Shown here piece after piece: positions 9,062 to 17,610 of a DNA stretch of 64,000 nucleotides; the stretch's first letter is position 1; each line of letters starts with the position of its first letter. The stretch comes from an uncultured Verrucomicrobiota bacterium (GTDB lineage: Bacteria > Verrucomicrobiota > Verrucomicrobiia > Opitutales > Intestinicryptomonadaceae), in the NCBI GenBank assembly GCA_949293415.1, contig CASFDK010000006.1, positions 1 through 64,000 on the forward strand. Direction: 5' to 3'. A program made the position numbers and the translations under genes. Below the pieces are notes generated by a model, which was not told the origin of the DNA, made no database searches, and saw only the letters and a program-made list of their open reading frames with translations.

Positions 9062-9568
9062 GTGGAGGAATTCGAAACCGTTCTCGATACCGCCGATTTC
9101 GCGGCTCGTTTTTGCGACGCGGAAAAGTCGGTGCGCCTTTGCGAGAAGTGCCCGAACTACGGAACCCGCTGGGCGTGCCCGCCGTTTGCCGAAAAATTCG
9201 ACGTTTCCGCGTTTTCGAAAGCGCGCGTAGTCGTGCGGCGGATAAAAGTTTCGGGCGGATTTTCCGAGACATACAAACGGGCAAGAGCCGACTTCGACGC
9301 CGAAATACTGCGCCGCGAACGCGAGGCGGGCGCGGGTGCGGTCGGAATGTTCGCGGGATCGTGCGCGAACTGCCCGCTCGGAGAATGCACGCGCAAAACC
9401 GGCGGGGAATGCATACGCGCCGACACTATGCGGACATCGCTCGAGGCGGTCGGCTTCGACGTGTCGAAAATCGCGCGCGAACTTTTCGGAATCGAAATAG
9501 AATGGGACGGCGCAAGCGGACGCGCCGCCGAAACCCTTACGCTTGTTTCCGCAGTCTTTTGCCCCTAG
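9062..9568 (+). CDS. DUF2284-type metal-binding protein
   Basis: This 168-residue protein starts with GTG, 6 bp after murQ. It has the Cys pattern of DUF2284 proteins: CEKCPNYGTRWACPP near residues 27-41 and CANCPLGECTRKTGGEC near 101-117. These are likely to bind iron-sulfur or another metal. The biochemical role is unknown. Its last 32 bases overlap the 3' end of the convergent TetR gene. Pairing with murQ does not predict a shared pathway. Confidence 0.8.
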   Translation: MEEFETVLDTADFAARFCDAEKSVRLCEKCPNYGTRWACPPFAEKFDVSAFSKARVVVRRIKVSGGFSETYKRARADFDAEILRREREAGAGAVGMFAGSCANCPLGECTRKTGGECIRADTMRTSLEAVGFDVSKIARELFGIEIEWDGASGRAAETLTLVSAVFCP

Positions 9569-10223
9569 CGGCGGACGGCTTTGCGGAAGCGCGCTTTTTT
9601 GCCGCGCTTTTTTGCCGCGGTGTTTCCGCCGAAGCTGCGGCATCGGCGCGGACGAGTTCGTAGAACTGCCAGAGGTCTTCGGCGATCCGCCTGCGCACGT
9701 AGTCGTCGCTCGGGGTCTCGGTGATGTACGTCGTGCGCCCGAGAATCGAAAGCATCGTCGCCCCCACGAAATTTGCGGGCAGGTTTTTTATTTCGCCGCG
9801 CCTTTTTGCGTTGTTTATTACCGCAACCGCCTTGGAAAATTCGGCGAGGGCGTATTGCTGGAAACGCGGCTCGCGCATTATGACGGTGGAATATAGCGTG
9901 TTGTAGCGCAGGATGTCGTAGCGCGTTTCGCCGCAGGTGGCGAGCGAAGAGTGCACGCAGATTACGTGCGCGATGAAATCCCTGAGCGAAATTTTGCCGA
10001 GATCTATCGAAGCCAAATATCCGTCGAAAAAGAAGCGTTTGCACGCCTCGAACACGAGGTCGGACTTGTTTTTGAAATAGCAGTAGAGCAATCCGCGCGA
10101 TATTCCGAGCCCGTTTTGTATGTCGCCGACGGAAACGGAATCGAAGCCTTTCCGTATCAGAAGCGAAAAGGTTGTCTGCAGGATTTTCTCGCGCGTTTGG
10201 TTCATCGCGGAATGAGAGTGCAT
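9537..10223 (-). CDS. TetR/AcrR family regulator
   Basis: This 228-residue regulator has the TetR helix-turn-helix at residues about 10-55 (TFSLLIRKGFDSVSVGDIQN...GLLYCYFKNKSDL). A helical ligand domain and a very basic C-terminal tail (KKRASAKPSAARGKR) follow. It points away from the FadL-like gene at 10336. The region between them holds two palindromes of the sort TetR dimers bind, one covering the spacer of a TTGACA promoter. It probably represses the porin gene and maybe itself, with a hydrophobic effector, which is an inference. A start at residue 7 (MNQTREK) is possible. Confidence 0.88.
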   Translation of the reverse strand: MHSHSAMNQTREKILQTTFSLLIRKGFDSVSVGDIQNGLGISRGLLYCYFKNKSDLVFEACKRFFFDGYLASIDLGKISLRDFIAHVICVHSSLATCGETRYDILRYNTLYSTVIMREPRFQQYALAEFSKAVAVINNAKRRGEIKNLPANFVGATMLSILGRTTYITETPSDDYVRRRIAEDLWQFYELVRADAAASAETPRQKSAAKKRASAKPSAARGKRLRKQA

Positions 10224-10254
10224 TTTTTCGCCCGCGAATCAAGCCCAATCGCCT

Positions 10255-10310
10255 CTGAATGAACGTTCATTCAGTTTTTTCTTGACACTGAACGTTCGTT
10301 CAGACGTAAT
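10255..10310 (+). promoter_or_regulatory. promoter with two TetR-type operators
   Basis: CTGAATGAACGTTCATTCAG (10255-10274) is a perfect 20-bp palindrome. CTGAACGTTCGTTCAG (10288-10303) is a close second copy. The -35 box TTGACA is at 10282-10287 and a -10-like CGTAAT is at 10305-10310 with 17 bp spacing. The second site fills the spacer, so binding would block polymerase. The sites lie between the TetR gene and the FadL-like gene. Confidence 0.8.
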
Positions 10311-10335
10311 GCGGCTTTAAACATTGAAATTGAAG

Positions 10336-11574
10336 ATGCAGTACACAAAAAAAATCATCGCCGCCGCAATGACGTTCGCGTCGGCATACGCATTCGGGGC
10401 GGGCTTTCAGATTCTGGAACAGGGCGCGTCGAATATGGGCACGGCAATGGCGGGCGCAACCGTCAACGCCAACAACGACGCGTCGGCGGCATACCTCAAC
10501 CCCGCGGCGGTTTCGTTTATCGACATGGAAGCGGGCAAGACAATGGTTTCGACGGGTCTTTCGGCGGTTCTTCCCACGCTCGGGATGTCCGCGCCCGACG
10601 GCAACAACTACGACTGCGCGCGAAATTCGTTCGTCCCCAACCTTTTTATTGTCCACAAATTCACCGAAGACCTATACGCGTCGGTTTCGGTAACCGCCCC
10701 CTACGGGCTGGAATCTAAGTACGAGCCCGACTGGCTCGGCAAAAACCACGGCGTGCACAGCTTCCTCTTCACGGTGGACATCAACCCGAGCATTGCGTAC
10801 AAAGTCAACGATTGGTTTACAATCGGCGGCGGCGTAAGCGCGCAATACGCCTACTGCAAACTCACAAACGCCTACGGCCTCCTCAACGGCGACGTGTTCG
10901 ACTTCAGGGCGCACGGCTGGGGCGTGGGCGGTAACATCGGCTTCACAGTTGAATATACGGAAGGCGGACGCTTCGGTTTCGAGTGGCGCAGTGCGGTTAC
11001 CCAAGATGTAGACGGCACGGGCAGAACACACGGGCTTCCCGCACCCATTCCCTCCGCAGGCGACATAGACGCTTCGGTGACGCTTCCGCACACATTCACG
11101 ATGGGCGTATATCAACGCCTTCCGGGGTATTTCGACAACTTCGCCGTTATGGCGGACTACTCGTACACGATGTGGTCGAGTTTCGACAGCCTCGACATCA
11201 ACTGGCAGGACTGGATGACCTTCAAAACGCAGGAAAACTGGAAAGACACTTCGCGCGTGTCGTTCGGCGTTCACTACTATCCCGAGGAAATCAAGGATTT
11301 GACCCTGCGCTTCGGCGTATGCTACGACGAAAGCCCCGTAAGAAACGCGCAATACCGCACCGTGCGCATCCCCTGCTCCGACCGCATTTGGTTCTCGACG
11401 GGCTTCGGCTACAAACTCGCCGAAAACATCAAGCTCGATATGGCGTACGCCTACATAATGACCGTAGGCAACAGCGAAATCGCGCCGAACCAGTACAACC
11501 CATCGGCGTCGCAAAACGCCGAATACTACGGACACATCCACGTAATTTCGGCGCAGATGACGTTCACTTTCTAG
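10336..11574 (+). CDS. FadL/OmpP1 family outer-membrane transport protein
   Basis: This 412-residue outer-membrane beta-barrel imports hydrophobic molecules such as long-chain fatty acids or aromatics. After a signal peptide (about 1-21) the mature N-terminus GAGFQILEQGASNMGTAMAG matches the FadL hatch region. The NPA-type motif (LNPAAVS) follows, then alternating aromatic strands ending in Phe (MTFTF). The ATG at 10336 was preferred over a TTG 12 bases earlier because it leaves a clean signal peptide. Regulation by the divergent TetR protein is suggested by the operators. A bidirectional terminator follows. Confidence 0.9.
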   Translation: MQYTKKIIAAAMTFASAYAFGAGFQILEQGASNMGTAMAGATVNANNDASAAYLNPAAVSFIDMEAGKTMVSTGLSAVLPTLGMSAPDGNNYDCARNSFVPNLFIVHKFTEDLYASVSVTAPYGLESKYEPDWLGKNHGVHSFLFTVDINPSIAYKVNDWFTIGGGVSAQYAYCKLTNAYGLLNGDVFDFRAHGWGVGGNIGFTVEYTEGGRFGFEWRSAVTQDVDGTGRTHGLPAPIPSAGDIDASVTLPHTFTMGVYQRLPGYFDNFAVMADYSYTMWSSFDSLDINWQDWMTFKTQENWKDTSRVSFGVHYYPEEIKDLTLRFGVCYDESPVRNAQYRTVRIPCSDRIWFSTGFGYKLAENIKLDMAYAYIMTVGNSEIAPNQYNPSASQNAEYYGHIHVISAQMTFTF

Positions 11575-11589
11575 GTCCTGAAATTCAAG

Positions 11590-11629
11590 AAAAAAAAAGG
11601 GAAAGACGGTTGCGCCTTTCCCTTTTTTT
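11590..11629. terminator. bidirectional terminator
   Basis: AAAAAAAGGGAAAG (11592-11605) and CTTTCCCTTTTTTT (11616-11629) form a 14-bp stem with A and T tracts. It serves the FadL-like gene and the convergent tlyA. Confidence 0.88.
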
Positions 11630-11647
11630 GCGTATCAAAAGAACGAA

Positions 11648-12397
11648 TCAAGGTTTCTTCTCGAAGACGAGCAGATACTCCAAATTGCCGTCGCCGCCGC
11701 GCACGACCGACTCCGTTTCGCCGACAAATTCGGCGTCCGCAAAATTCTCCGATACGTATTTTGCGATTTTTTCGAGCGCGGCGCGGCGCAGCGCAACGTC
11801 GCGCAGAACGCCCTTGTTGCGCCGCATTATCGACGGATCCGTTTCGAACTGCGGCTTTACAAGGCACACTATTTTGCCCGATTTTTTCAGCACGCTCCAC
11901 AAGTTCGAAAAGACCTTTTCGAGCGATATGAACGAAAGGTCGGCGCAGACGAAATCGAAAAGTTCGCCGTCGAAAAACTCGGGCGAAAGGTCGCGGACAT
12001 CGGTTTTTTCGAGGTTGCGCACGCGCGGGTCGCCCCTGAGTTTTTCGTGGAGCTGACCGAAGCCGACGTCGACGCAGCACGACGACTTCGCCCCGCGCGA
12101 CAATGCGCAGTCGGTAAATCCGCCCGTCGACGCGCCCGCGTCGAGAACCGAAAGCCCCGTCAAATCTATTCCGAATTTCTCGAGACACCCCTCGAGCTTC
12201 AGCCCCGCCCGCGACACGAAACGCAGCGCGGATGCGTCGGTGTCTATCGAAATCTCCGCGTCGTCGGGACATTTGCGCGACGGCTTGTCCACAACAACGC
12301 CGTTGCATCGCACCTTCCCCTCTTCGACGAGGGCGCGCGCCTTCGAACGGCTTTCGACCAGTCCGCGGGCATAAAGAAGCTCGTCGGCGCGCATCAC
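11648..12397 (-). CDS. tlyA: TlyA family rRNA 2'-O-methyltransferase
   Basis: This 249-residue protein combines an N-terminal S4 RNA-binding domain (about 1-60, RADELLYARGLVESRSKAR) with an FtsJ-like Rossmann methyltransferase domain. The SAM-binding motif DAGASTGGFTD is at 86-96 and KPQFE lies later. TlyA enzymes 2'-O-methylate cytidines of 16S and 23S rRNA, and the family is also annotated as hemolysin A. The start overlaps the stop of the preceding membrane protein by 4 bases, so the two are coupled. Length is near the usual 250-270. Confidence 0.92.
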   Translation of the reverse strand: MMRADELLYARGLVESRSKARALVEEGKVRCNGVVVDKPSRKCPDDAEISIDTDASALRFVSRAGLKLEGCLEKFGIDLTGLSVLDAGASTGGFTDCALSRGAKSSCCVDVGFGQLHEKLRGDPRVRNLEKTDVRDLSPEFFDGELFDFVCADLSFISLEKVFSNLWSVLKKSGKIVCLVKPQFETDPSIMRRNKGVLRDVALRRAALEKIAKYVSENFADAEFVGETESVVRGGDGNLEYLLVFEKKP

Positions 12398-12675
12398 TCG
12401 CCCCCCTGCTTGGGCTTGAATGTTATTTCGAGGTACTGCGCATTGGGCGGATTTTTCGAACTGAGGCGTTTGACCGCCGTTTCGCCCTCGGTCGCAAGGG
12501 AATAGACCAGAGCCGCAGTCCCGACGAGAAACGCCGCCACGACGGCGATTCCGATCGCAGCCAGAATTGCGTCCCGCGTTTTGTTGCCGCTCGGCTTGAA
12601 CGACGGCGCGATGCCCTTGAAACCGCGCGTGTAGGTCTTCGACTTGGCAATAACCCTGTTTTCGTCAATCATCAT
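12394..12675 (-). CDS. small single-helix membrane protein, unknown
   Basis: This 93-residue protein has a basic N-terminus, one strong hydrophobic helix (about 36-61, AAIGIAVVAAFLVGTAALVY) and a polar C-terminus. I recognise no family. Its last codon overlaps the tlyA start (ATGA), which supports a real, co-translated gene. A link to ribosome modification or the membrane is not demonstrated. Confidence 0.6.
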   Translation of the reverse strand: MMIDENRVIAKSKTYTRGFKGIAPSFKPSGNKTRDAILAAIGIAVVAAFLVGTAALVYSLATEGETAVKRLSSKNPPNAQYLEITFKPKQGGE

Positions 12676-12725
12676 TTCGTATAATTCTTCGGATTTTCCG
12701 CGCCGCTTTCAAGCCAAAAGAGTGT

Positions 12726-12755
12726 TTGACAACCCGCACGCAAACGTAGTATTCT
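12726..12755 (+). promoter_or_regulatory. promoter of the acetylesterase cluster
   Basis: TTGACA (12726-12731) and TATTCT (12750-12755) are separated by 18 bp, about 80 bp before the first acetylesterase. The leader has no evident structure. Confidence 0.55.
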
Positions 12756-12835
12756 CCGATGTTTACGGGGGATAACGGCGGCGTTGCGCGTCCGCATTTA
12801 CCGACCCGAAACGGATTTAAACTGTCCAGAACTTT

Positions 12836-14407
12836 ATGCGAACCGCAAAAAAAATATTATACACCCTTACAACCGCCGCAATATTTCTGTCGGCACAACT
12901 TTATGCCGACATCAAACTGCCGCGCATATTCTCCAACTCGATGGTTCTGCAATGCGGCGAACCCGTCAACGTGTGGGGCAAAGCCGCGCCGAACGCAAAA
13001 GTCGAAGTTGCGTTCGCAAACCAGAAGGTCTCGACAAAGGCGGGCGCGGACGGTTCGTGGAGCGTAAAACTTGCGGCGATGAAACCGTCGGCGCAGGGCG
13101 CAACGCTCACGGTCTACGAAAACGGCGCGCCGAAGCGGACAATCTCCGACGTGCTCGTGGGCGAAGTGTGGATTGCGGGCGGTCAGAGCAATATGGCGTT
13201 CGGGCTGAAGGGCGCGGACGGCTCTAAGGAGCTTATCGAAAACGCGAACAATTCGCTCATACGCTATTTCAATATGGGGGGAACGCCGCGCATGCGAAGC
13301 CTCGACGGAATCGGCAAAAACCCCGAGTGGGACTGCGTGAGGGGCGCAAGCTGGCTCGTTTGTTCGCCAAAAAACGCCGAATACAGCTTCAAAGCAGTCC
13401 CCTACATCTTCGCGCGCGACTTGGCAAAAAAGCTCAACATCCCCGTCGGCATAGTCTACACCGCAATTCCGGGGACGAATATGCGTTCGTGGATTCCCCG
13501 CGCCGACTTCGAAAACAACCCGAAATTCGCAAGGCAGAAGGAACTCTTCCAAAATAAAATCAAAAACTACGACGCAAAAAAAGCCCTCGAAAAATACGAG
13601 GAAAGCGTCCGCACCTACCCCGAACGCGTCGCAAAAGCGAAAAAGGAGGGATACCGCCCGCCCGAAGCGTGGACAATCTCGGAGGAAATGCGCCCGTGGA
13701 GGGATTCGCCCGACAGATGGGCCTCGCCGTGTATGCTCTACAACATCAGAATCGCACCGATAAGGAATTTCACGGCAAGGGGAATCGTCTGGTATCAGGG
13801 CGAAGCCGATTCGCACATCGACTATTTCGACACGCTCTTTACCGCCTTTATCGAAGTCTGGCGCAGGGAGTTCGGCAAGCCGAATATGCCGTTCGTGTTC
13901 GTACAGCTGCCGTCGTTCGAAAGCAAAAACTGGTGTAAAATCCGCCTGCAACAACAGAACGTTGCCGACAAAATCCCGAACGTGTATATGGCGACTACCG
14001 TCGATACGGGAACGAAAGACGACATCCACCCGCACGACAAACTTCCCGTGGGCGAACGTCTGGCTGCACTTGCACTCGCCAAAATCTACAAACTCGAAGA
14101 CGTGCGCGCATGCGGTCCGAAGGTGAAGTCGGTCCGCTACGAAAACAACGGCGCGCTTGTTGCATTCAACACATACGACAAACTCCAAACGCGCGGCGAA
14201 CTGCGCGGTTTCGAAGTTTTGGCGGACGGCAAATGGATCGCGGCAAAGGCGAATTTGCGCGGCAATTACATCTCGGTTTACACGCCCGACAAAAAGGCGA
14301 AAGTCTCGGGTGTGCGCTACCTCTATAAAAACTGGGCAAAACCCGACGTCTGCCTGTACGACGACAAAGGCTTCCCCGCCTATCCGTTCGAAGACGTAAA
14401 AAAGTAG
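12836..14407 (+). CDS. sialate O-acetylesterase paralogue 1
   Basis: This 523-residue secreted SGNH-type esterase has a signal peptide at about 1-24. The N-terminal beta-sandwich-like part has LPRIFSNSMVLQ and YENGAPKRTISDVLVGEVW. The catalytic block GGQSNM puts the nucleophile at Ser118. WYQGEAD near residue 325 and DDIHPHDK (Asp-His pair) near 399 complete the SASA/SiaE pattern. The enzyme removes O-acetyl groups from sialic acids or acetylated plant sugars. It is the first of four tandem paralogues and the most divergent of the set together with the fourth. A promoter lies about 80 bp upstream. Confidence 0.88.
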   Translation: MRTAKKILYTLTTAAIFLSAQLYADIKLPRIFSNSMVLQCGEPVNVWGKAAPNAKVEVAFANQKVSTKAGADGSWSVKLAAMKPSAQGATLTVYENGAPKRTISDVLVGEVWIAGGQSNMAFGLKGADGSKELIENANNSLIRYFNMGGTPRMRSLDGIGKNPEWDCVRGASWLVCSPKNAEYSFKAVPYIFARDLAKKLNIPVGIVYTAIPGTNMRSWIPRADFENNPKFARQKELFQNKIKNYDAKKALEKYEESVRTYPERVAKAKKEGYRPPEAWTISEEMRPWRDSPDRWASPCMLYNIRIAPIRNFTARGIVWYQGEADSHIDYFDTLFTAFIEVWRREFGKPNMPFVFVQLPSFESKNWCKIRLQQQNVADKIPNVYMATTVDTGTKDDIHPHDKLPVGERLAALALAKIYKLEDVRACGPKVKSVRYENNGALVAFNTYDKLQTRGELRGFEVLADGKWIAAKANLRGNYISVYTPDKKAKVSGVRYLYKNWAKPDVCLYDDKGFPAYPFEDVKK

Positions 14408-14448
14408 GACGACGGAGAATTTCAAAAAAACAACAAGCAACAGAAATT

Positions 14449-15993
14449 ATGAAAAAATACCTATATATGTTAGCGGCAATCGCCGCGACGCCGCTTTTCG
14501 GCAAAATCGAAATGCCGAAAGTTTTCTCGGACTATATGGTTCTGCAACGCAACGAAAACGTCAACATTTGGGGCACATCCGAACCGAACGCAACGGTCGA
14601 AGTGCAGTTTAAGGAGCAGAAAAAATCGACAAAAGCCGACGACAAGGGCAACTGGAACGTACGTCTCGACAAAATGCCCGCCGACAAAACCCCGCGCCAA
14701 ATGGCCGTCTTCGAAAACGGCAAACAGGAAAAACAGTTCGGCAACATCCTCGTGGGCGAAGTGTGGGTTCTGGGCGGTCAGAGCAATATGGCGTGGACGG
14801 TCTCGGGCTCGATGGGCGCAAAAGAGGCGTTGGAACGCGCGGCGGCAAACAAAAACATCCGCTACTTCTGGCAGCCTTCGTCGGCGATGGCGAAGAATCC
14901 GAGAAAGGATTCCCCGAATGACGCACATTGGGAAACGGGCAAAAACGCCGGACGCTGGAGCGGCGTGGGATATTTCTTCGCCGAAAAAATCAACGAAAAG
15001 CTCGGAGTTCCCGTGGGTCTTGTGTTTGCGGCGCAGGGCGCAACGGAGATGTCCTGTTGGGTCGAAAAATCGGCGGCACTCAAAAACCCCGCGATGAAGA
15101 AAATTTGGGAAGACTTCCAAAAGGAGGCGGCGAACTACGACGAAGCCGCATACCAGAAGGCGTGCGCCGACTATAAAAAATTCGTCGCCGACCTCGCCGC
15201 CGAAAACGCGCAGCGCAAGGCGAAAGGGCTCAAGGAAAAGAAAATGCCGTGGGACAAAAAAGAGCCCAACAAAATTTCGCCGCGTCCCGACTTCCGCTCG
15301 CCCGTGTACAAATACAACGCAATGGTATCGCCCCTGCACGGCTACACCGTCCGCGGCGCAATCTGGTATCAGGGCGAATCCGACACGAAAGAGCCGAACG
15401 TGACGCATTTCGAATCGCAAATGAAGCTTGTCGTCTCCGAATGGCGCAAATACTTCGACAACCCCGAAATGCCCTTCATTATGGCGCAACTTTCGTCGTA
15501 CTCGTACGGCAACGAGGGTTGGGTAAGGGCGCGCGCGGCGCAGCTAAAAACCGCAAACGATGTCGAAAACGTCTTCACAATCCCCACAATCGACAAGGGT
15601 ATGAAGCTCGACATCCACCCCAAGGACAAAACCACGGTCGGCGTGCGAATGGCAAATATGGCACTCTCGCAGGTCTACGGAAAAAAGAGCGTAAAGCCGT
15701 TCGCGCCGCAATTCAAATCGGCAAAATACGAGGGCGACACCGCAACCGTGCGTCTCGAAACGTACGGAGTTCCGCTTTCGCTAAAAGGCGGGGAACGCGG
15801 ATTCGAAGTGCGCGCAAACGGCAAGTGGAGCGAAGCTCAGGCGAAGCTTGCCAGCGGCAAACTCTTGGTAAAGTCGAAAGACGGCGCGAAAGTGGACGGC
15901 GTGCGCTATCTATGGAAGGCGTATCCGCAGGAGGAAATCTGCATCTACAACACCGAAGGGCTGCCGCTCTTCCCGTTCTCGAACGAAAAATAG
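14449..15993 (+). CDS. sialate O-acetylesterase paralogue 2
   Basis: This 514-residue exported paralogue has a signal peptide of about 18 residues, then IEMPKVFSDYMVLQR, the nucleophile motif GGQSNM (Ser112), WYQGESD and LDIHPKDK. It is closest to paralogue 3. They share long stretches such as KADDKGNW, RLDKMPADKTP and TTVGVRMANMALSQVYGKK with nearly the same codons. It starts 41 bp after paralogue 1. The gap is A-rich and lacks a Shine-Dalgarno. The substrate is probably O-acetylated sialic acid of mucin, inferred from the family and the cluster. Confidence 0.88.
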   Translation: MKKYLYMLAAIAATPLFGKIEMPKVFSDYMVLQRNENVNIWGTSEPNATVEVQFKEQKKSTKADDKGNWNVRLDKMPADKTPRQMAVFENGKQEKQFGNILVGEVWVLGGQSNMAWTVSGSMGAKEALERAAANKNIRYFWQPSSAMAKNPRKDSPNDAHWETGKNAGRWSGVGYFFAEKINEKLGVPVGLVFAAQGATEMSCWVEKSAALKNPAMKKIWEDFQKEAANYDEAAYQKACADYKKFVADLAAENAQRKAKGLKEKKMPWDKKEPNKISPRPDFRSPVYKYNAMVSPLHGYTVRGAIWYQGESDTKEPNVTHFESQMKLVVSEWRKYFDNPEMPFIMAQLSSYSYGNEGWVRARAAQLKTANDVENVFTIPTIDKGMKLDIHPKDKTTVGVRMANMALSQVYGKKSVKPFAPQFKSAKYEGDTATVRLETYGVPLSLKGGERGFEVRANGKWSEAQAKLASGKLLVKSKDGAKVDGVRYLWKAYPQEEICIYNTEGLPLFPFSNEK

Positions 15994-16038
15994 TGGCTTC
16001 GGAAACGTATTTTCCACACATATAAACACATAGTAAAT

Positions 16039-17592
16039 ATGAAAAAATATCTTTATGCAATAGCGGTGCTTTCCGCCGCAATTCCGCTTTTCGGCAAAAT
16101 CGAAATGCCGAAAGTTTTCTCCGACAATATGGTTTTGCAACGCAATGCCGACGCGAAAATCTGGGGCACATCCGAGCCGAACGCGACGGTCGAAGTGCAG
16201 TTTAAGGGACAGAAAAAATCCGCAAAAGCCGACGACAAAGGCAACTGGAGTCTGCGCCTCGACAAAATGCCCGCCGACAAAACCCCGAACAAAATGACCG
16301 TTTTCGAAAACGGGAAAGCCGACAAGACAATCGAAAACATCCTCGTGGGCGAAGTGTGGGTTCTGGGCGGTCAGAGCAATATGGAATGGTCTCTGCGCGC
16401 CACAACCGACGCAAAAGCCGCAATAAAACGCGCCGACTCAAACAAAAACATCCGCTACTTCAAACAGGACGGACAAGCGTATGCCAGAACGCCGCAGAAA
16501 GACTCGCCCGAAGGTTCGCAGTGGCAGTGCTGCAGCGGCAAAACGGTCGCGGGCTGGAGCGCGGTCGGCTACTACTTCGCCGAAAAAGTCGCCGAAAAGC
16601 TCGACGTTCCCGTGGGGCTTCTCTACACCGCGCTCGGCGCGACGCAAATGATTATGTGGGTCGAGGAAAGCGCAGTCGAAAAGAATCCCCAAATGAAAGC
16701 GCATTGGGAAAGATTCAAAAAGGAGCTCGCCGCCTACGACGAAGCAGCCTACCAAAAAGAGCTCGCAAAATGGAACGCCGAAAAGGCGGAATACGACAAA
16801 CAAAACGCAATCCTCAAAAAACAGGGCAAGCCCCTCAAGTGGTTCCCGTGGGACAGACGCAGACCGCCCTCGCGCGTCTCGCCGAAAGCCGCGTTCTTTA
16901 CGCCCGTGTTCAACTACAATGCAAAGGTCGCGCCGCTGCGCGGCTACACTGTCCGCGGAACGCTCTGGTATCAGGGCGAGGGCGACGCGGGCAGCGAGAG
17001 CGTCGAAAAGTTCGAGTCGCAAATGAAACTTGTCGTCTCCGAATGGCGCAAATATTTCGACAACCCCGAAATGCCGTTCATTATGGCGCAGCTCTCGTCG
17101 TTCGCCGACAAAAGCAACTGGGCGTACGCGCGCGAAGCGCAGCTTAAAACGGCAAACGATGTGCCGCACGTCTTCACAATCCCGACGCTCGACAGGGGAA
17201 TGGAAAAGGACATCCACCCCAAGGACAAAACCACGGTCGGCGTGCGTATGGCAAATATGGCACTCTCACAGGTCTACGGCAAAAAATGCGTAAAGCCGTT
17301 CGCGCCGCAATTCAAGTCGGCGGAATACGACGGCGACACCGCGACCGTGTGCATTGAAACGAACGGAGTTCCCGTTTCCATCAAGGGCGAAGCGAAGGGC
17401 TTCGAGGTGCGCTCGAACGGCAAATGGGGCAAAGCTTCGGCGGAACTCAAGGGCTGCAAACTTTCGGTAAAGTCCAAAGACGGCTCGAAAATCGACGGCG
17501 TACGCTACCTCTGGAAAAGCTGCCCGCTCGGCGAAATCTGCGTCTACAACGCAAACGGGCTGCCGCTCTTCCCGTTCTCGGACGGGAAATAA
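16039..17592 (+). CDS. sialate O-acetylesterase paralogue 3
   Basis: This 517-residue secreted paralogue has a signal peptide to about residue 19, GGQSNM with Ser113, WYQGEGD and KDIHPKDK. Its middle helical insertion (about 225-280, rich in Lys, Glu and Trp) differs from those of its neighbours and may form the substrate entrance. It starts 45 bp after paralogue 2 and ends 18 bp before paralogue 4, so the four are probably one transcript. Near-identical DNA tracts with paralogue 2 indicate recent duplication or gene conversion. Confidence 0.88.
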   Translation: MKKYLYAIAVLSAAIPLFGKIEMPKVFSDNMVLQRNADAKIWGTSEPNATVEVQFKGQKKSAKADDKGNWSLRLDKMPADKTPNKMTVFENGKADKTIENILVGEVWVLGGQSNMEWSLRATTDAKAAIKRADSNKNIRYFKQDGQAYARTPQKDSPEGSQWQCCSGKTVAGWSAVGYYFAEKVAEKLDVPVGLLYTALGATQMIMWVEESAVEKNPQMKAHWERFKKELAAYDEAAYQKELAKWNAEKAEYDKQNAILKKQGKPLKWFPWDRRRPPSRVSPKAAFFTPVFNYNAKVAPLRGYTVRGTLWYQGEGDAGSESVEKFESQMKLVVSEWRKYFDNPEMPFIMAQLSSFADKSNWAYAREAQLKTANDVPHVFTIPTLDRGMEKDIHPKDKTTVGVRMANMALSQVYGKKCVKPFAPQFKSAEYDGDTATVCIETNGVPVSIKGEAKGFEVRSNGKWGKASAELKGCKLSVKSKDGSKIDGVRYLWKSCPLGEICVYNANGLPLFPFSDGK

Positions 17593-17610
17593 CATACACA
17601 AACACACACA

